Shown one piece after another: positions 60,801-64,000 of a stretch of DNA of 64,000 nucleotides. Within the stretch, counting starts at the first letter, position 1. Every line of letters begins with the position of its first letter. Location: NCBI GenBank assembly GCA_020635495.1, contig JACJZQ010000005.1, positions 62,001 to 126,000 of the forward strand, given 5' to 3'. The position numbers were made by a program, and so were the translations under genes. The DNA is from Flavobacteriales bacterium (lineage in GTDB: Bacteria > Bacteroidota > Bacteroidia > UBA10329). The notes beneath the pieces were generated by a model. The model ran no database searches. It was not told the origin of the DNA and was given only the letters and a program-made list of their open reading frames with translations.

Positions 60801-61616
60801 ATAAACGTTGTGATATATGAATCGCCTGTGGCAGGATTTGAGGCTGATACCATCGTTTGTTCAGACCTACCGATAACCTTTACGGACCTGTCTACTGGAG
60901 ATATTGACAATTGGTACTACCACTTCAGCGATGAGGATGTGACCATTGAGGTTGACGGAGACATAGAGGATGAGGTTATTTATACGTTTGATGATGCTGG
61001 TTTTTACGTGGTCACGCAACTGGTAACCAACAGAAACGGTTGTAGCGATTCCGCCAAGATTTTCATGGAAGTGAGACCTCACCCTGTGGCGGATTTCTAC
61101 CCGGATAGTATTGCTTTGGAATTACCGGATACAGCCATGCTGTTCTGGAACACCAGTTGGCATGCAGATGATGACACGGTGCACTGGAATTTCGATAATG
61201 GATATCATGTTTACGATACATGGGATGCAGAAGGAATTTTCCAAGACTCAGGTCTTTACAACGTTTCATTAACGGTGTTCAATCAAGAATTGGGGTGTGT
61301 GGATAGCATCATTAAACCATTCTATGTTTGGGAGCAAGAGACTTTCTTTATTCAAACCGCCTTTACACCAAATGGCGATGGCAATAATGATGTGTTTGAG
61401 ATCAAACAGAAAGGAATTGTAGACTGGCATATGCAGATATTCGACAGGTGGGGTAAACTGGTTTGGGAGACCTATGACGTTAGGGAATTCTGGGATGGAA
61501 CCCACCGTGAATCCGGGCAGCCGGTTCAACAAGGAGCCTACTCGTATCAAATAGATCTTATTTGGTATAAGGGAAGGCACTACAACAAGATGGGTACCAT
61601 TACGGTTATCCGATAG
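57882..61616 (+). CDS. Giant surface protein paralogue, glycine-rich/PKD, T9SS type B domain
   Basis: 1244 residues, same plan as the previous protein: signal [23 protein letters not shown], beta-helix start ([20 protein letters not shown]), a glycine-rich block from ~155 to 465 ([20 protein letters not shown]), then about six PKD-type domains with YxW/FGDG ([71 protein letters not shown]). It differs in its end: [20 protein letters not shown] ... MGTITVIR is a type B (gliding-associated) sorting domain. One operon with the type A paralogue, 4-bp overlap. Confidence 0.87.
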   Translation: MMIRNNYLIFLSLILMPFLSLGQECDIIYVSPNGSGSGTKAAPTSIQNALNLVGPGIDQIRMAQGTYPISDTLFLVSGVTIDGSYDPSTWVKSNNIPTVIHRDATAPTSVSIFALAGINISDFHIHDISVVVDDALEPSSSTCGIYLNGCSDYSINRVRVTAGDGGDGIQGNPGASGMDGAMGGGAELGTNCGNGPNAGGAGGNSWSGGLAAGGDGGNGGPEGEDFDLFSQADGENGFNGLAGVGDFPGIGGVGGQGFYYILGDACTAIIGDCGTVGPASMGTNGADATIDGAPGADGTDGVSMHDGTFFVPGHGTYGQNGENGSGGGGGGGGGSAGAGYVPWASTGTGPGGGGGGEGGQGGYGATSGGGGGGSFGMYITNNGTGGVLNDCVLQTGAPGLGGTGGFPGGYGGLGGSGGLGGEQPDGVGPCSNGGNGGDGSNGGQGGAGGDGAPGESIALYQQPTGIQVSQTNLAANVEPDVLLESTGCTYSDIYFSTNANGIIEWFYEGTTVPQNTVGQSTTVQYTTYGAQDLTMVSNGVPYFHAGFVNIFTDGSPYLPTIQGDDTICPGDIVNFSSTWPISFNVLGYRWNFGDPNSGTANTSTQATPSHQYNEVGTYMVTLQTQSPCCNWSKPDTFYVEVFPVVGPDVFITATTTEICEGESITFGAVPYAGGQNPTYEWFQNGVSGGTGPSFTPANINNGDQVYVRMASSYPCPITPTVDSEVITVIEHPNPVVDCSDVTDSYLGAETGFNPVVTVGTAPYEYFWQFGDGGSSTEESPSYLYGGTGQYNASVEVTDTFGCSTTCDVLVDIILPPYVYAGFTYVETPTCGSTEVTFTDTSVGNPTSWVWDFGDGSAPVTTQNPTHTFTGIGPYSVTLAASNGVFTDTVEMPNAIEPYIIPTASFFASDSSVCDYARIQFYDVSENAYSWLWDFGDGTTSDLQNPWHDYEDPGTYTVNLTVYSVDGCDASSTPINVVIYESPVAGFEADTIVCSDLPITFTDLSTGDIDNWYYHFSDEDVTIEVDGDIEDEVIYTFDDAGFYVVTQLVTNRNGCSDSAKIFMEVRPHPVADFYPDSIALELPDTAMLFWNTSWHADDDTVHWNFDNGYHVYDTWDAEGIFQDSGLYNVSLTVFNQELGCVDSIIKPFYVWEQETFFIQTAFTPNGDGNNDVFEIKQKGIVDWHMQIFDRWGKLVWETYDVREFWDGTHRESGQPVQQGAYSYQIDLIWYKGRHYNKMGTITVIR

Positions 61617-61664
61617 CTCAATTAGCCTACGATCATCTTTAAGGCTTACGCGAATCACTATTAA

Positions 61665-61695
61665 TTGTGATACTCTAAGCTATAGCTTACCTTTG
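61665..61695 (+). promoter_or_regulatory. Promoter of ahcY
   Basis: TTG (61665-61667), 20-bp spacer, TACCTTTG (61688-61695): consensus -33/-7. It lies 24 bp before the ATG at 61720 and overlaps a TTG that would otherwise look like an earlier start. Confidence 0.65.
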
Positions 61696-61719
61696 CGCCC
61701 GCTAAAAACAAACACAAAT

Positions 61720-63030
61720 ATGAGTACAGCACAAAAATTGAATTACAAGGTCAAAGACATCTCCCTCGCTGAATGGGGAAGAAAAGAGATCAATCTTGCT
61801 GAGGCAGAAATGCCAGGATTGATGGCGCTTCGCGAAGAGTACGGAAGTTCCAAACCGTTGAAAGGAGCAAGAATTGCCGGATGTCTTCACATGACGATCC
61901 AAACTGCTGTTCTCATCGAAACACTAGTTGAACTGGGTGCTGATGTTACCTGGTCATCATGTAATATCTTCTCAACACAAGACCATGCCGCTGCTGCAAT
62001 TGCTGCTGCAGGAATTCCGGTTTTTGCTTGGAAGGGAATGAATGAGGAAGAGTTCGATTGGTGTATTGAGCAAACGTTGTTCGCGTTTGAAGATGGCAAA
62101 CCATTGAACATGATCTTGGATGATGGTGGCGACCTGACCAACATGGTTTTGGACCGATTCCCTGAATTGGTAAAAGACATCAAAGGTCTTTCTGAGGAAA
62201 CCACTACTGGGGTTCACAGACTTTACGAGCGAATGAAGAAAGGCACGTTGCCAATGCCAGCCATCAACATCAACGATTCTGTTACCAAATCGAAATTTGA
62301 TAACAAGTACGGTTGTAAAGAATCATTGGTTGATGCTATCAGAAGAGCAACCGATGTAATGCTTGCAGGTAAGGTTGCTGTAGTTGCAGGTTACGGAGAT
62401 GTTGGTAAAGGTTCCGCTGCTTCGTTGAGAGGTGCAGGCGTTCGTGTTATTGTTACTGAGATCGACCCGATCTGTGCGCTTCAGGCCGCTATGGACGGAT
62501 TTGAAGTGAAGAGCATGGCCAATGCCGTTTCAAGAGCTGATATTGTTGTTACTGCAACTGGTAACAAGGACATAATCCGTGCTGAGCATTTTGAGGCTAT
62601 GGGCGATAAGACCATTGTTTGCAACATCGGTCACTTCGATAACGAGATCGACATGGCTTGGTTGAACAAGACACATGGAGCTTCCAAAATTGAGATCAAG
62701 CCACAGGTTGATCTTTACAACGTGAACGGAAACGATATCATTCTCCTTGCGGAAGGACGATTGGTAAACTTGGGCTGTGCAACTGGTCACCCATCATTTG
62801 TAATGTCAAACTCCTTTACCAACCAAACGTTGGCTCAGTTGGAGCTTTGGACCAACACAGATGCTTATGAGAACAAAGTTTACATGTTGCCAAAGCATTT
62901 GGATGAGAAAGTTGCGAAACTTCATTTGGAGAAGATCGGTGTTGAACTGGAGGTTCTTACTAACGACCAGGCAGAATACATCGGTGTTACGGTAGAAGGT
63001 CCGTACAAACCAGAATACTACAGATACTAA
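61720..63030 (+). CDS. ahcY: S-adenosylhomocysteine hydrolase
   Basis: 436 residues from the ATG at 61720. [20 protein letters not shown] at the N-terminus, [52 protein letters not shown], the NAD site [20 protein letters not shown] near 230, and the C-terminal KPEYYRY with the conserved Lys/Tyr. It hydrolyses S-adenosylhomocysteine to adenosine and homocysteine in the methyl cycle. Single gene with own promoter and a terminator. Confidence 0.97.
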   Translation: MSTAQKLNYKVKDISLAEWGRKEINLAEAEMPGLMALREEYGSSKPLKGARIAGCLHMTIQTAVLIETLVELGADVTWSSCNIFSTQDHAAAAIAAAGIPVFAWKGMNEEEFDWCIEQTLFAFEDGKPLNMILDDGGDLTNMVLDRFPELVKDIKGLSEETTTGVHRLYERMKKGTLPMPAININDSVTKSKFDNKYGCKESLVDAIRRATDVMLAGKVAVVAGYGDVGKGSAASLRGAGVRVIVTEIDPICALQAAMDGFEVKSMANAVSRADIVVTATGNKDIIRAEHFEAMGDKTIVCNIGHFDNEIDMAWLNKTHGASKIEIKPQVDLYNVNGNDIILLAEGRLVNLGCATGHPSFVMSNSFTNQTLAQLELWTNTDAYENKVYMLPKHLDEKVAKLHLEKIGVELEVLTNDQAEYIGVTVEGPYKPEYYRY

Positions 63031-63051
63031 TAGCTGTTAACCTTATATGAT

Positions 63052-63083
63052 GAAAGCCCCTCTTGAGGGGCTTTCGCATTTTT
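63052..63083 (+). terminator. Terminator of ahcY
   Basis: GAAAGCCCCTC (63052-63062), TT loop, GAGGGGCTTTC (63065-63075): a perfect 11-bp stem followed by GCA and TTTTT (63079-63083). 21 bp after the ahcY stop. Confidence 0.9.
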
Positions 63084-63124
63084 GGCAAGTACTTTTTTTA
63101 ATTTGCCATCGATTTATATAGAAC

Positions 63125-63796
63125 ATGAGTTTACAAGAAGGCATGCAAATGGAATACAACACGGCTAGAGAGCTGATGCAGATTCCAGAATACGGGCGCA
63201 ACATCCAGAAGATGATCGAGTACGCCAAAACAATTGCTGATAGAGAAGAGCGAAATAGGGCCGCCAATTCCATTATCAAAGTAATGGGCCAGGTCAATCC
63301 TTACCTCAAGAACAATGAAGACCTTACACACAAGTTGTGGGATCACATGTTCATCATCGCAGATTTTGATTTTGATGTCGATTCGCCATTTCCTAAGCCG
63401 TTAAGGGAAGATTTTGAGACTGGACCAGACAATATTCCCTACCCTGAGAACGAGATAGCCTATCGGCATTATGGTAGAATCATTGAGCAGATGATAAAGA
63501 AAGTGGCGGCCGAGGAAAATGATGAAGACCGCACCAATATGGGCATCGCGGTAGCCAATGTAATGAAGCGTTCTTACCTTAATTGGAATCGTGATTCTGT
63601 GGAGGACCGTGTCATTAAAAAAGACCTACAAGAGCTTTCTGGCGGTAGAATCGTGGTTCCTGTTGAGGTTGAATTGGAAGACTCAAAAGACCTGATCGAC
63701 CCTGCAACACGAACTACCAACAACAATAACCGCCAACGTAAGGGTAGAAAGCGGAAGAAGAATAACAATAACAATAACAGAAGACGCAACGGATAA
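63125..63796 (+). CDS. DUF4290 protein
   Basis: 223 residues. MEYNTARELMQIPEYGRNIQ is the family's characteristic start; REERNRAANSIIKVMGQVNP and HKLWDHMFIIADFDFDVDSP follow, then an ExxR-rich helical part (VMKRSYLNWNRDSVEDRVIK). The last ~35 residues are a low-complexity basic tail of Asn, Arg and Lys (about N x 6, RRR), which could bind RNA or nucleic acid. DUF4290 is Bacteroidetes-specific, unknown in function, and usually next to murA, as here: the murA ATG overlaps its stop (TAATG). Confidence 0.88.
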   Translation: MSLQEGMQMEYNTARELMQIPEYGRNIQKMIEYAKTIADREERNRAANSIIKVMGQVNPYLKNNEDLTHKLWDHMFIIADFDFDVDSPFPKPLREDFETGPDNIPYPENEIAYRHYGRIIEQMIKKVAAEENDEDRTNMGIAVANVMKRSYLNWNRDSVEDRVIKKDLQELSGGRIVVPVEVELEDSKDLIDPATRTTNNNNRQRKGRKRKKNNNNNNRRRNG

Positions 63797-64000
63797 TGGC
63801 ATCATTCGAGATCATTGGTGGAAACAGGTTAAAGGGCGAGCTGGTTCCCCAGGGTGCCAAAAACGAAGCTTTGCAGATTCTCTGTGCGGTTCTTCTAACG
63901 CCAGAGAAGGTTACCATTTCCAACATTCCCAACATTCGGGATGTGAACAAACTGATTGACCTGCTGCGTGATCTCGGTGTAAAGGTCAACCAACTATCAG
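63796..64000 (+). CDS. murA: UDP-N-acetylglucosamine 1-carboxyvinyltransferase (3' truncated by window end)
   Basis: The first 68 residues are visible. ASFEIIGGNRLKGELVPQGA is followed by KNEALQILCAVLLTPEKV, which includes the conserved Lys-Asn pair (K22/N23 of E. coli MurA), and TISNIPNIRDVNKLIDLL, the usual interdomain start. The enzyme adds enolpyruvate to UDP-GlcNAc, the first committed step of peptidoglycan synthesis. Overlaps the DUF4290 stop by one base, so the two genes are translationally coupled. The catalytic Cys loop lies outside the window. Confidence 0.95.
   Translation, partial: MASFEIIGGNRLKGELVPQGAKNEALQILCAVLLTPEKVTISNIPNIRDVNKLIDLLRDLGVKVNQLS

Overview
The window looks like a chromosomal piece of a Bacteroidetes/Flavobacteriales-type bacterium. 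Signs are type IX secretion C-terminal domains of both the short (type A) and gliding-associated (type B) kind, promoters with the TAnnTTTG -7 box, an atpD-atpC pair standing apart from other ATP synthase genes, the futalosine menaquinone route, DUF4290 next to murA, a DUF4476 protein and a TonB receptor with an N-terminal CarboxypepD-like domain. No tRNA, rRNA, CRISPR, transposase or integrase was seen.

Layout. 1-2.7 kb: end of a NYN/OST-HTH gene, a DUF1275 membrane protein flanked by a perfect 61-bp direct repeat, and a carboxypeptidase-regulatory-like protein. 2.7-5.0 kb: an accessory pocket holding a 21-bp-period inverted array and three small orphan genes whose flanks match integron cassettes (attC-like sites with cassette-specific matching ends). 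5-8 kb: a secreted HExxH protein, a Sua5/YrdC protein, a transaldolase-like enzyme and SRP RNA. 8.1-20.3 kb: a co-directional polysaccharide/nucleotide-sugar locus with two glycosyltransferases, a WbpA/B/D/E-like set for UDP-diacetamido-uronate, UDP-glucose dehydrogenase plus UDP-xylose synthase, GalE, RfbB and a WbpP-like epimerase. 20.3-31.8 kb: housekeeping and envelope genes (a degenerate vanadium haloperoxidase homologue, fabD, a QueD/PTPS protein, mqnB, mqnD, folA, thyA, lipoproteins, a DnaQ/GIY-YIG fusion, dtd), with a second 21-bp inverted array at 30.9-31.2 kb. 31.8-33.2 kb: a KAP-family NTPase. 33.2-40.9 kb: a six-gene operon coding two lipoproteins, a Tat-signal DUF1501-like protein, a PSCyt1-like lipoprotein, another lipoprotein and a 1162-residue type-B T9SS protein; it resembles a compact form of the PSCyt1/DUF1549/DUF1501 gene sets of Planctomycetes. 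41-46 kb: MazG-like, hydrolase, atpC/atpD, ribF, LRR protein. 46-54.4 kb: a TPP riboswitch ahead of a TonB receptor, an Nramp-like transporter lacking the usual metal motifs, a GxxExxY protein, a short-chain fatty acid transporter, and a pcrB / YKOF-like / PnuC-like / NadR-like kinase operon that may salvage thiamine. 54.6-61.6 kb: two overlapping paralogous giant surface proteins with glycine-rich and PKD regions, one ending in a type A and the other in a type B sorting domain. 61.7-64 kb: ahcY, DUF4290, start of murA.

The most unusual items are (i) two 21-bp-period arrays that flip orientation at the centre and share a GCRGAAG core, (ii) the small cassette array without integrase, and (iii) the PSCyt1/DUF1501-like operon tied to a T9SS adhesin. 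All calls come from reading the sequence; no database search was run.
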